Assembly (NCBI GenBank): GCA_002105175.1
Contig: MCGE01000023.1
Coordinates: forward strand, 186,001 to 250,000
DNA length: 64,000 bases
Direction of reading: 5' to 3'
From: Absidia repens
Lineage: Eukaryota > Mucoromycota > Mucoromycetes > Mucorales > Cunninghamellaceae
Shown: positions 14,214-26,138 of the stretch, in pieces
How the letters are laid out: the number at the start of each line of letters is the position of its first letter
Numbering within the stretch: the stretch's first letter is position 1
Program-made: the position numbers and the translations under genes
The notes under the pieces: model-generated
Databases searched by the model: none
Seen by the model: only the letters and a program-made list of their open reading frames with translations
Told to the model about the DNA's origin: nothing

Positions 14214-14575
14214 AGTTAATTAATTAAAAAAAAGGTACGTAAAAATAAGAAAGGGAAAGAAGGAGATGTAAAAATTACAAAAGGGATGAATGATAGTTGT
14301 GATAATGGGTGAGTAAAAAAGATAAAAAAAAGAAATAAAAAAATAAAAAAGTAAAAACGATGTTAAGCATCGAGTTTCTAAAAATAACAGTAGTAACAGT
14401 AATAATATGAAAAGGCAAAGGAAAAATGTTGAATGTTGATGAGAAAGGTGGGTTTAGAGGAGAGGAAGGATGAAGGAAGGAAGGTATGTCAGCGAAGTAT
14501 CATAAAATAGGATAAAATTCATCAAGTATGTAAGGGATGTGGTATCATGTCAAATTGCTGATTGTTATAGTGTTC
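14214..14575. other. 3' flank of the WHI2-like gene
   Basis: A-rich on the plus strand, no gene seen. It should hold the 3' UTR of the minus-strand gene ending at 14576. Confidence 0.4.
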
Positions 14576-15793
14576 CTAAACCAGCGCTAATTCCAAGCAC
14601 CTACAATTTTTTTAAAAAAAGAAGTTAAACCAGCTCATATATATATATATATATATTGCAGCCAAACCTACCAAGTTCTCCTTGCCCATAGCCTCACTGA
14701 TTGGCCTTGAATATCTACAGTATTTCCATCCCACCAGCACTTCCTCTATAATTCAATATAAATATATATAAGTATTATTGATCGGTATGATTTTTAGTCT
14801 ATCTTTTTTATATTGTGACTTACAGCAGGTTTTCTCCAAAACAATAACAGTTTTTGAGCCGTGGGCAAATGATTGTCAGGGCCAGTAGTTTTAAGCAAGA
14901 CCAAGCCCATGCTGATGATACAAGTCCGCATAGGTTCCAGAGCACGATGACCCCATCGATCATTTCGGGAGAAGCCAGCATCACAAAGCATGTCGATCAA
15001 ATGCTGTTCCGCCATGTTGTTTTCACGGGCAATGCTTTTCTGAAGAGCAGCAAAAATTTGATCCTGGTGTCTAAGATACTGTCCACACATTAACTTCAAG
15101 GTCGTCATATCGGCCACAGACAATTTCTTTTGAGATGGCACGCAAAAGTATTCCAGCTCTTCACGTAAAACAATGATAGGCTGCTTGTCCAAGAGTGGAT
15201 AGTATGCAGGTGAATTGACGATATTCATTGCTGGGTGTGGATGCAATTGAGGAGCTCGAGTTGTTTCATCTTCGGTCTTATCCTGATCACCATTATCACC
15301 ATCACTTGTTTTCAGTCGCTGCTGCTGTTGAAGTTCGTTCGAGAGTTGGTGTGCTTGCCGATAAAAGTCCAAAACGTATTCCAAACAGACAGGATCAAAG
15401 TCCACATATGTTACTTGAAAATCGTCATCAACGTTTTCCGATAAACCTGAGCCACCACCGCCAGCATTGTCACCTTTTTTTGTGCTTGCTTTGTTATTGT
15501 TGCCACCAACAGAATCTCGAGAATGCTGATCATCATCATCGTCATCATCATCATCGTCGTACTCATCTTGTCGGCCACCAAGAATAAGACCATTGGGAAA
15601 CATTGCAATCAATAAACTTTCAGGTAAGCTGACCAAAGTATCCCGATCAAGTTCCATTTGTACACCACGCAAATCCAACTTCAGTATATGAGGAATAGCA
15701 TCTTGTTCAAAGCCGTCATCATCGTCATTTTGTTGATATATCAGATCATCATCGTAGTTGGCATTGTGTTCGGGACTTGAGCAATAGGTGATT
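14576..15793 (-). CDS. WHI2-like BTB/POZ domain protein (start unresolved)
   Basis: Three exons are clear: 15793-14824, 14745-14672 and 14600-14576, giving at least 356 residues ending in RTWCLELALV. A split BTB-like fold is visible: LDLRGVQMELDRDTLVSLPESLL, then VDFDPVCLEYVLDFYR, separated by an insert of about 60 residues with a run of ten Asp. Then come YYPLLDKQPIIVLREELEYF, ENNMAEQHLIDMLCDAGF, LEPMRTC and LLLFWRKPARKCWWDG, all hallmarks of the fungal WHI2-like family. Yeast Whi2 works with Psr phosphatases in the stress response and restrains TORC1. The first exon is not identified: the frame is open to the acceptor CTTCAG at 15794-15799, but no in-frame ATG precedes the BTB region. TIP41 on the same strand stops at 16090, so the promoter and first exon must fit in under 300 bp. 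Confidence 0.9.
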
Positions 15794-16089
15794 CTGAAGT
15801 CATGATAAACAAATGGGGAGACAGAAAGGATAAAACAAACCTATTTGGTATAAAATAGATTCAGGAATTGAATAGGAAATAAAAATAAAAAGTACAATAA
15901 TAAAATAAAAAGGAGTGAGTAAGAAAAAGTGTGTGATGTGCTTCTCCTTTTGTTTCGTTTTCGCAGACAATAGTTTAAATTCCGACCAATGTGTAACTTG
16001 TGTTTATTGCCAAAAAAAAACAAAAAAAAACAAACTATATTACCACTACATTTACATCTACTACTACTACTACTAACACTATTATCGTT
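15794..16089 (-). promoter_or_regulatory. Promoter and unplaced first exon of the WHI2-like gene; TIP41 3' end
   Basis: About 300 bp between the TIP41 stop and the first clear WHI2-like exon. It must hold the TIP41 terminator and the WHI2-like promoter and first exon. Minus-strand acceptor candidates are CAAATAG (near 15840) and CTTCAG (15794-15799). I could not choose a first exon with confidence. Confidence 0.4.
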
Positions 16090-17228
16090 TTACTGTATGC
16101 TAATACGATCCCGTTCCATCGCCGTTGCTGCCTTTGAAGATAGAATAGATGCAATCCAATTGGCGTCATTTAACAACCCGATATCTTTCCCTTCCATTTT
16201 CTATTAAAATAAAATATGCAATCAGTTGTCACTTGTCACGTTGCGCTATCTTTTATAAGATAAAGTACAGTTCTTACTTTTCGAATATTCATATAATGAT
16301 CTTCTTTCGATGTATATTCCCGCACAAGATAAGGTGAGCCAAATTCGTGATAAATTCTTGTATCATTGATTCTAAACAAGACATCATCCACGCGTAAAAA
16401 GAACCGTTGTAGTACCAAAAAGCAAGAGGGCATTACACGCTATAAGATATAAAAACCACATCAGCTGAGTAAAATTATTTCCTCTCCGTAAATTCCATAA
16501 ATTCATAACTTACCAATCGTACTGATAACATTGCCGTTCCATTGTCAGCCAGTTCGTCTTCGTACAAGATATTTTCATCATAAAACAAGATAGGTTCCTT
16601 TTGCTGTAGTCGTTCCACATTGATTACCGGTTCGTCCACTTTTTCCCATTCCCTACCAAAATGATTTGTGCCTTTGTACGTTGTTGTATATGTCCAATCA
16701 TAAGGTTTCACTACATCTTTGACGTGTTGATAATTACTAAACAAAAATGAAAAAGTTGTTAAAAAGAATCCATCACATAACAGCCAACGGTGCTTATATA
16801 TATATATATATATATATCGGCTGTACCTCTTGCTTGACCACTCTTTTGCATATGACACCTTGATATAATCGCCACTGCCTGCACTAGAATCCACCAAAGC
16901 AAGAGCATCCATTGTATTCCAGGTATATTTCAGTGGTCCATGTGTGAGTTCGACATAGTTGTTTCCGAATATCATTTCTGGTGGTGGGATACCAACATCT
17001 TTTTGAAATCTATTTGTTTTTTTAAAAAAATCACTGTGAGCAGCTAGAAGGCACCTCGCACCATTCATCATTGGTTCATCGTTTTGTCTCTTTTTATTAC
17101 TATTACCTATCAATTTCGTTCGAGTTACAAATTGGTGCCTTTTTGCTTTTTATTACCCAGCCTTCGCAGGTAATTCCTTGAATCAAACCAGACCGGGCAT
17201 CTCCTTCTTTGAGTAGCTTGTAGGACAT
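16090..17228 (-). CDS. TIP41: TIP41-like protein (PP2A/TOR pathway regulator)
   Basis: Five exons (17228-17107, 17009-16827, 16736-16514, 16439-16278, 16200-16090) give 266 residues. The order of motifs matches TIP41/TIPRL: SKKAPICNSNEID, GIPPPEMIFGNNYVEL, NTMDALALVD, KVSYAKEWS, VKPYDWTYTTTYKG, LFYDENILYEDELADNGTAMLSVR, RVMPSCFLVLQRFFLRVDDVLFRINDTRIYHEF, and a C-terminal LNDANWIASIL. TIP41 binds type 2A phosphatase catalytic subunits and acts downstream of TORC1 with Tap42. I placed the start at MSYKLLKEG; an ATG 114 bp further upstream only adds an AT-rich hydrophobic stretch. A GTTTTGAAACGCCG motif lies about 70-85 bp upstream of the ATG (17299-17312), matching the one before the kinesin gene. 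Confidence 0.95.
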
Positions 17229-17830
17229 GACATATAAAAGAATTACAAAAGGAGTGACAAGAAGCCAGAAGAAAAAAAAAAGGCGAAAATGAAAATCCAG
17301 CGGCGTTTCAAAACCAAGCCAAAAAATAAAAAATCGAGTCATGCAATGCTACCTGTATACTCAATCCTTTTATAGTTTATACTGCCATGATTGTTAATAT
17401 GATGGTATAATGTGAAAGCCCCGGGATATTCTCATTTTGAACGCTCAAGGTTTAAAAATTGCGCGATTCATCCCCCTGCTTCAAAAAGAAAACCACTGAA
17501 TGAACGTCAACATGGGAGAGAGCAGTTGAATTAATAGACAATCCTTTGGAGCCTATCTGTTAAGCTTCACTTTCTGTCAATCGGCTTTTTGTGTTTGCGA
17601 AAATAAAAAAAATAAAAAATCAGGATAGATATCATATAAATGAGCAACTCACTCGGACCTGATTGATTTTCGTTTGCCAGAGAGGATGTGACTCCATTAT
17701 AGCATACTGACATAAACATAATAAGCTGGATATAGGAAACTCAGCTAACTAACTTTACGTTCCGCTTCTTTGTCCCTCCGACTCTCTTTTTCAGACAGAG
17801 CCCTGAGCAAACGACCGTTGTGTCCCAAGG
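17229..17830. other. Upstream region of TIP41
   Basis: Contains the TIP41 promoter motif at 17299-17312 and AT-rich spacer beyond. Fragments near 17795-17830 begin to resemble the direct repeat. Confidence 0.45.
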
Positions 17831-18840
17831 CGCTGCCCACCACAGGAGCCGTCCATCCTTTTTTTTTCTCAATCGCTGCCCACCCATAGTGCCAAATCAC
17901 AGAGTCTTCCATCAAAACCCACACTTCAGAAACCCCCTACCACCCAGTGGCTATATAATTGATATTATTCTCAACTTTGTTCTTCAATATCCCCTACCAC
18001 AATAAAATACACTGGAATAGCTGTTTTTTCACACAAACACATCCCTTATATATATATATATATATATATAGATGCACTTTTTTTTTTTCTATGCATATGT
18101 AATACACATTCAATGAAGCTCTTAATGTAAACGTATAACAGAGATACTAATTATAATAAAAAGAACATATTTATTCAGTCGTAGATATAAACGATGACAA
18201 ACTATTATTAAACTAATGAATGCTAATCTACTGTCGTTCCCAAATCCTTCACCCAAAATGAAAGCGTTTCCCCATGATGTTTGTTTTGCGTTTTTTAAAA
18301 CGCCCCTAATTCAAGTTCTAACCACTAATCCTAGATCACCAGCACCCCAATGAGCCTTGCCATCATATCATTCAGACTATCATGAAGGAAAAAAATAAAA
18401 AAGAAAGAAAAAGAGAGGGAAAAAGAAGGGGCCAAAAAAAAAATAGAAAGCAAAATGCGGAGCCTGAATTATCCAGCTTTTTTTTTTTTTGATGTCAAAA
18501 AATCAGGGAACAAATAAAAATTAAATAAACGGGCAATCGTCATAAGTACCATATAGCATAATACGTTTTATCTTCCAGTGGAAAGGCAGTTGCAACCACT
18601 ACATAATCAAACTCTAATCCCTCCGACGCATTTCAAGTAAGCTATTATTTCAGCACCCACCCCCCCCCATTGTCGACGCGCTGAGCACGACGGTTGGGCC
18701 CCAAGGGGCCGCCCACCAAAGTGCGAAATGGCGGAGGCTTTAGTCCTATGCCATTGAAACCCACACTTTAATAAAAAACTGTGACACCCAGTAAATCGAA
18801 AGATTTCCAAAAGCTCCAGCGGAGCGCCAGAGCGTTTATT
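17831..18840. repeat. 1-kb direct repeat, copy B (right of TIP41)
   Basis: Near-identical to 13213-14213 in the same orientation. The main difference is a (TA)n run at 18048-18070 where copy A has about 80 bp of unique sequence. It contains a minus-strand REP-A-subfamily unit at about 18160-18480. The two copies flank the WHI2-like and TIP41 genes. Confidence 0.85.
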
Positions 18841-19095
18841 CAGATATATATACAAACTATTAACAAACTAATACTAGACCAAGCTAACGAAGGTTCCGAA
18901 GTCGACTAATGGTGGTTCTAAATCCTACATCCAAAATGAAAGAGTTTCCCCATGCACCTTGTAATCTCTGCGCTGAAAACCTTTCTAAACTAGTCCTAAC
19001 ACTGATCTAAGCGCACCACGGCGTCGTAGAATTTACAATTGTGAATTGTGAAGGACGAGGAGGGAAGGGAAAAAACAGGGTGCGGGATTTGAAAT
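18830..19095 (-). repeat. REP-A dispersed repeat, short form
   Basis: Body reads on the minus strand: TGCGGGATTTGAAATG (19081, plus-strand view), CTAGTCCTAACACTGATCTAAG, GTTTCCCCATGCACCTTG, TGGTGGTTCTAAATCC and a tail at 18836. The promoter-proximal part (CACGTG, TATA) is poorly preserved. It abuts the end of direct repeat B. Confidence 0.6.
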
Positions 19096-19855
19096 GTTTT
19101 TTGTTCATTTTTTGGTTAGTTTTATGTTAGCTGCCACAGATAGTCTTTGTCTACATTTGAATAAAATATGATTTGACTTTTATCATTAGTGTCTCATGCA
19201 TTTACCTAGTTCATTTGATATGGATATGTAAAGCGATGTTTCTCGATTTTTGTGCCGTCTATCTTGATTAAATATCATCGATCATGAATATATGTAGCAT
19301 ACCATGTAGATAAACTAAGTATTATAATAACTTCTTTCCTTAAAAGGATATTCACATTCATACAAAATATTTATTCAGTTGCTGTAACAAAAATGAATAA
19401 ATATCTGGTCCCTTTTATTTATTAATAAGGATTATCACTTCAAAGCATGAATAAAGAAAACATCAACTGGTCATTGAATGAGTGATTTATTTTCTAGGGA
19501 AACAAAAAAAAAAGGGGGGGACCACATACAAAACAACTGGAGAGAGAGAGATATGTTGTTTGTACATAATCATATGATTTGTACCATAGTTTTATAGACG
19601 GCAATATCATATCCTACGTATGCATCATTTAAAACAATTTACATTGTATTTGATATGTAAATAAAAGGAAGGGTATATAACAATGAGAATGTGATCGTGG
19701 GAAAAATAAAACAAAACAAAATAAAAGTGATAGACAATAAATATAAAAGGAAGAGCATGCAAAAATTATAGGTGAGTATAAGCTTGACAGACTGTATAAT
19801 ACAGTGATATATAGAATAATAATGACAGGGTAAAGACTAACTAGTAATAAAAATG
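19096..19855. other. Spacer with a REP-A tail remnant
   Basis: A TTTGAATAAAATATGATT segment near 19157-19174 resembles a REP-A 3' end in plus orientation. No gene is seen in the rest. Confidence 0.4.
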
Positions 19856-20090
19856 CTATTCAAATGGATTCGTTTTCCCGTCTTGTGGTCGTTTTTCTCG
19901 CCGCCGTTGTCGTTTGACCGCTCGGGAGTCACGCCATCGAATATTGATCTGATTCCAATGCTCTACAGCCACCTTCCAATGATTCAGTCCATATCGTCGT
20001 CGCTCTCTAGGTAATAGTAGTGATGATTCCATTTCACTGCTTTCCCATCCTCCAATTACTGTATCCGAAGACTCTTGTTGCTGTGATATA
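19856..20090 (-). other. Unassigned open frame downstream of kinesin-6
   Basis: A 78-codon open frame after a good acceptor (ATCACAG at 20091-20097) encodes a charged, protein-like sequence with LLLPRERRRYGLNHWKVAVE and a Lys/Arg-rich end, closing at 19856. It could be an alternative last exon of the kinesin gene, but splicing from the donor after 20525 puts it in the wrong frame (stop after eight codons). It could also be part of a separate small gene. Confidence 0.35.
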
Positions 20091-20432
20091 CAAGAATGAT
20101 ATTGATTTTTCTTTAAAAAAATATACTTTATTGAACCAATCATGGGCCTTTTCGTTACGATATGTAAAATTAAAGCAAAAAATGTGGGCAATTTGGATAA
20201 AGTGAAGACAAAATGGAATAAAAGAGCAGACAAGATGAAGCAAAATAATAAGTAATGATTTTTTTTATTTATATGCACAAAGAGAAAGAAAAAAAAGAAA
20301 TAAAAGCATGACCCAATATTTGGACTTTGCTTTGACGTAATATACTAAATTCCACATAGCCCATTTCGCCTTCTTTCTAAATTTCGCTTGACCTTCTTGC
20401 CAATTGATTCGTCAAATCTAATTCTAATTCTA

Positions 20433-23400
20433 TCACATACGTCGTTTTCTAAACATTGAATAGTGATCATCATAAGTTATCCAGCTTTGATCATGTATAC
20501 AAATGGTACTTTTTTTGACATTACCTATGTCGTTTAGGCCGTTGTTCATCCCGACCGAAATCGTCATTTTCATCCACCATCATTGCCGATCCACCAAGAA
20601 CAGGACTAAGCAGCATATCATTATCATCATCATCTTCATCCTTGTCACTATGATCATTGATATTTTGTTCCTAAGATATAAAGCATACGATAAACTGGAT
20701 ATTAACACCAATTATGATTAACCTTTTCCTTCTTTGTTAGTGTCCTACCTTTCCAGTGTCATCCATCATCGTTGTTGCTGTTGAAGTTCCATCGTCGACA
20801 GAAGGTATCAATGTAGTAGTGACATTCATCGCTTTGTTATCAAAAGTTTTCATTAACCGGCGCTGGCTAATTTCCATTGTCTATTGTAAAAGAGTAAACG
20901 TGGAATAGTGAGTTGTGATGCAGTTGTTGTTGTTAATTTGTGTTACCTTTAATCGAGATTTCAGTTTCCTATTCTCATCTTGCAAAACATCCATGGCATC
21001 CCGCATATCAGAAATCAGGTCTTCTTCCTTTCCAGCATCCACCGAAACCATAATCAAAGATTCCCGATTGTTGTGCTTGCGCTGTTTTGGGCGGTGAATG
21101 GGAGGTGCCAATGTAGAGATAGATAGCTTGATGTATCGTTTCAGCAGTCTTTCAGCGCGCTTCTTCAAATGGCAACTATCCTGTTGAAATTGGCGTTGGG
21201 AGATCAGTTTCAGTAATTTACCCATGTTGGATTCCTATCATCAAAATAATAATAACGAAAAAAAAAAGATGAAGACGAATTAATCATCATTAGGTTATAG
21301 CACATTTATATTTCAGCATACCTTGACCATATCGAATGTAACATCTTTGAATTTTTCCACTTGAGTCATTATTTCATCAGCATCGGAAGAATACTATCAA
21401 AAAATATAATACAAGGTCAACATCATTCATCAACATCTAGTCCACAAATAGGATAACATACCTCTTCAGATTTGAATACCGATCTTCGTAGCCTTTTCCG
21501 TAAATCAAGAAAATCATCAAAGGGTGAATATGGTCCTTTAGTATTGGTAAGCTGTTGTGTTGGATGAAGTGCAGGTAGTGGCGACATGTGTGAAGATTTT
21601 GTTGCGTGAAATTGCAAGTGATGTGAGGGCATTGATGATTGTGCTTCAGTGTTCGTTTCAGAGGAATCTTGACTGAATGGTAGCTGATTTTGAGATGAAT
21701 GTTTTTCTAAATAAAGATTGTCTTCGTCCATAGGATCACCCACTTGACCGGACTTGGTGTTTTGATGACGTTGGCGTTGCTGAAGATCGTTTATGATTTG
21801 GTCATGTTGTTGAAGGCGTTCAGTCAGCTGTTGTATAGTGCTTTGATCGTCGCTTTTATCCTTTTCCAATTCAGCAATCTAAACAATGGGTTCATAACAG
21901 TTAATATGCGATATTTAATTTTTTCTGGTCATAAGTATTACCTTTTCTAATAGTGTCTGCTTCGTGATACCATGTTCTTGTACCCGATTTTGCATTTTGT
22001 TGAGTTCTGAGCTCAATGTTTCCTGTCTTTGGCATATCTAAAATAATCAAATGGTAAGTTTTAGGATGCTTGAGATGAAGTAGAATAAAAATATACCTTA
22101 TTTAAAAACATATTTGCTTCAGAATCTAAGTTAGGAAGGACAGAAAGATAGAAATTAATAACATTAACACAAATAACCTTACCAATTTTTTTTTTTTTTT
22201 TTTTTTTGGCAGTAATAAAGTATTACCAGTAGTTGTGCCAAGATAGTTCATGTGTTGCTTGATATCTTCAGTGGTGGAGTTGTTCTAAATTTGAAATAAA
22301 AATTTGTTTAACAAATTATATACTCACCAATCATCAATAAACTTACTTCGTTAATCATTCTTGACATGTATATTTCTTCCATTTTGCGCAGCTCAATATC
22401 CATTTCTTTGGAGACTTGTTGTCTGATAGTCGATTCCATCGTTGCACACCGTGTTTCAGCATCAGTCCACTAAATAGGTAATAGATGGTCAGAATATTTC
22501 GTCGCCCTTTACATACTGCTTATTTACCTTATCCCTCAAGTCAGCCCATTGTGCAATCAGATTATCGACAAAAGGATCATCAGGTTCGTCGTCATCGTCA
22601 TCATCATCGTCATCATCATCTTCGCAATCTTCATCATCCGTCGATTGATATACGTCCATATTGTCGGTATGAATATGTGAGTGACTACTACTTGATCGAT
22701 TTCCTACTAGTTGAAAAAAAAAAAAAAAAAACGTTAGGTCTACATATTTTACTCTTAAAGGTAAATATAAAAAAGGAACAAATTACCTCGTTTTTCTTTT
22801 GTACGACGTCTTTTGGCTATCGTATTAAAGATACGTTATTTTGATTAATAAAATCAATATGTCCGCGGTATTCATATCAATTCCAACTTACGAGCGGCAG
22901 ATATACCATGAAGATCAAGTTTGGGGTGTATTCGTCTCCACGTTGCGACATCTTTGGCGACAGCAGCAAACTTCATAACATGACTGTTTTCATCAAATCC
23001 GGTATCAGTTGGGTTTACATTGACGACCATAACCTAATGATATATGAATATTCACGTAAATGAGCACTAATAAAACGAGAGGCATTCGTTATGACTCTCC
23101 AAGCACTTACCGCTTTCCCATCACCTTCAAAGGAGCTTTTGAACAATTCAGTCAACTTGCTGTGCCGAAAAGGTACAATAGCACGACGCTAAGTCCAAAA
23201 GTAAAAACAAAGAAATAAGTAAATATGGTTGCAACAACATTTAATAGGAGATATGGATTACCTTTCCCATAGACGACTTGAGTTGGTTCAGTCTTAATGT
23301 TTCCATACATTGACCTAGGACCATAAGTGACTTGTTGATATTACCGGCTTCTTTGAGTCTTTGCCCTACGTGTTAGCGAAAAATTAGAAAAAAAAATATG

Positions 23401-25396
23401 GTATGTATGTCCATTGTGCGTTGAAGGCTCATTACCTGAATTCAAAGTGTTGCGGTAGCGCTCAGAACCAGCTAGATCAACGATTGACATTTTGGATACA
23501 ACAGCATAAGAAGGATCCTAATAATAATAATAATAATAGTAATAACAAAACATATGATAAGTTATGATGATTATTGGCTTGAATACTACAATTTCAATAA
23601 CTTACTTCAATTACATATTCGTTTTCATATATAGGTACCCGCACAATCCGAATGGTAAAGATACTGTGACTTCGGCTACTTGTTTGGTTCATTAATGTGG
23701 AAAATACAGCACGATTTCGCTGCCCTTGGCGTAAAATGGTATATGCTTCCTATGACAAGGTATAACCATACACAAAAATTAATATACAAAGATTAAAGGG
23801 GAGGGAAGTTCACATTCTCTCCATGTCCTCACATCTCCACATGCACGCACGCTTTTTTTTTTTCACTTACATCTATTGATCTAACTTTGACTTCGGTAAG
23901 ACCTGCAATGTACTTGTGTCCACTTCGGAATTCGTATTTCAAAGCCAGCGATTTTCTTTTACGTTGCTTGTCAGGGGCGATTAACAAGTCATATATTCTT
24001 TCAGTGTAGATTTCCGCATAAGAAACCCATATCCCATATTCATATTTTCCATCAATCGGGATTACTAACAAACACAACATCATAGTAATCAAAGTTTGTT
24101 CCATTAGATTTTATACGTATTCTACCATCGTATGTTTTCTCTCTCTTTCTTTTCTCTTCTTACCAGTTGTATCAGAATGACTTGGCACTGGATGACCTTC
24201 CCATAAATCGCAGTCCTATATATATAAAAGGCGTTTGTTAGTTGTAGAGTCAAAATTCTCAAAAGTAACAAAAATATATTACCGATGATCCAAGATGAGT
24301 ATTTTCAAAGCTACCGGCCCGGTCCAAAACGAATCGATTTTCCTCCGCCTTATCCTCATATGCTTGTACCAAACTATGCATGACTGGTTTGAGCTATGAT
24401 GAAGGAAAGAAAGAAAGACAAATAAATTAGTATCCTAAAAATACATGTGTGTAGATAGCTACTTACTTTCGAATCGCTAGTATAGTCTTTAATACTATTG
24501 AAGATAACATCCAGAGTACGAGGAAGCAAGCCAGTGTCGGTCCGAGTTCCCATAATAGAGTAGCTTTTCCCAGAGTTGGTGACACCATAAGCAAAGATCA
24601 GCGCATTTTCCCCAGTAAGAACATCTTTTATCAAAGGTAAAGTAGTGTTGTTGAAGAAATCTTGTTGGGAGACATTCTCGGTGAATATTTTAGTGAAGCG
24701 ATAACGTTCAGGGGCACGATTGCGGGTGCGGTAGGCATTTGAATCCTCGGGTGGAGTCATGCATATTTCGCTGCTGTGGGTGATTTGTAAGTAAGGTGGC
24801 ATTGATTTTGAAAACAAGGAAGCATTGCTGTCTGCGCTGAATGGATTACTATACTGGAGGTTGGTTCTACTACTGTTGTTTTGATCTGTTGTAAGTGGGG
24901 GTGGCCGAATACGCAAATAAGCCTATTATCATCAAGAAAATACATGTTATTCAATATATGTGTATTCAAAATATGCTTTACAATTGTGTTCTTACCTTGA
25001 TAGGTTCCTTTTCAGGGTTATAGGCAAAAAAGTTCGGATCGTTAGCCTGTGCATTTGATGAAGAAAAAGAAGACGAAGAAGGAAGAGAAAAATCAGGAGC
25101 AGCAGGAGGAGTGAAGGATGGTTTGAATAGATCGTCATTGGATTGACTCGAAGGATTAGATCGCGTTGGTGTATGTTGTTGTTGTTGTTGTTGTTGTTGT
25201 GAAGAACGTTGAGGTATTCGATGGGGTGTTCTATTTGTTGTATGTGTCCTACCCTGTTGACGATTGGGTGTCTGAGATCCTTTACTATAACAAACCATCA
25301 AATAAATACACAATAAATTAATATAAAGAAAGAAGTAAACAAAAGAAAATATAATTTTTTATTGATAAAAAAAAATGTCAGTGCGTACCTTAGCAT
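20433..25396 (-). CDS. Kinesin-6 family motor protein (KIF20/MKLP-like)
   Basis: I reconstruct 23 exons from ATG 25396 to TGA at 20433; phases are consistent and the protein has about 1081 residues. A Ser/Pro/Gln-rich N-terminal extension of about 98 residues is followed by the motor (about 100-535): LRIRPP, P-loop GVTNSGKS (about 212-219), GLLPRTLDVIFNSI, switch I NQTSSRSHS (about 391-399), switch II DLAGSE (about 432-437), RLKEAGNINKSL and VNVNPTDTGFDENSHVMKF. The QRKRKSLAL and KEAGNIN features and the long loop before VSYAEIYTERIYDLL fit kinesin-6, which bundles the central spindle and acts in cytokinesis. C-terminal to the motor are an acidic run, coiled-coil heptads (about 660-800) and a basic end. 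The last exon (20448-20433, KRRM) is the least certain. A CGCGGCGTTTCAAAA promoter motif lies at 25464-25478. Confidence 0.93.
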
Positions 25397-25489
25397 TGTC
25401 CGTTTGTTGAATTCAAAAAAAAAAAAAAAAAAAAAAAAGAAAAGGAAAAAAAAAAAAAGAATACGCGGCGTTTCAAAATCTGTTTAGCT

Positions 25490-26091
25490 TCACGCGATTT
25501 TTTGATTCTCGATCCATTGAGGAACTGCATAACTAGGAGGATCAACACCTACAGCAGTATATCTTGCCAATGTACTAGGCTTGATGACAAAAGAAACTGA
25601 TTCAAATACGCAATGTATCATTTGATTCTATGAAATGAATTGAGTTAGCGTCCTGCAAAAGAGAATCTCTTGTAGAACAAACAATTCATTAGCGCTTACG
25701 GGATACACCACCATGATTCTGTAGTGATATTCACCTTCTTCATCAAGCACTTCCATTGGAAAAGTCGCTTCACCGCTATAATTATTCATAGTAAAAATAG
25801 CTTATCGAAATTAGTTAGTTTACAAACTAAAATAATGCCTGTTGTTTTATTCCGTATCATACTCATGTTTTCACCGACGATTGCCTGATTGCGCTGGTTA
25901 GAATCCAATACTCGAATGCGGTAAATGCTTGTAGGTAACTGATCCAATTTGGATTTTTCCACTTTCCATGCAATTTTCTGTAAAGATCCACTATCGTAGA
26001 CTAACCCTGATTTGACTGGATAAGTGATTGTAAAGCCTATTGATTACGCATACCCCAAAACAAAAGCGATGAATAGATAATTTACATATAT

Positions 26092-26138
<47 letters not shown>

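Noticed and set aside
17229..17342. N-terminal hydrophobic extension of TIP41 from the ATG at 17342
   Set aside because: AT-rich translation unlike the family, and it would overlap the promoter motif at 17299-17312.
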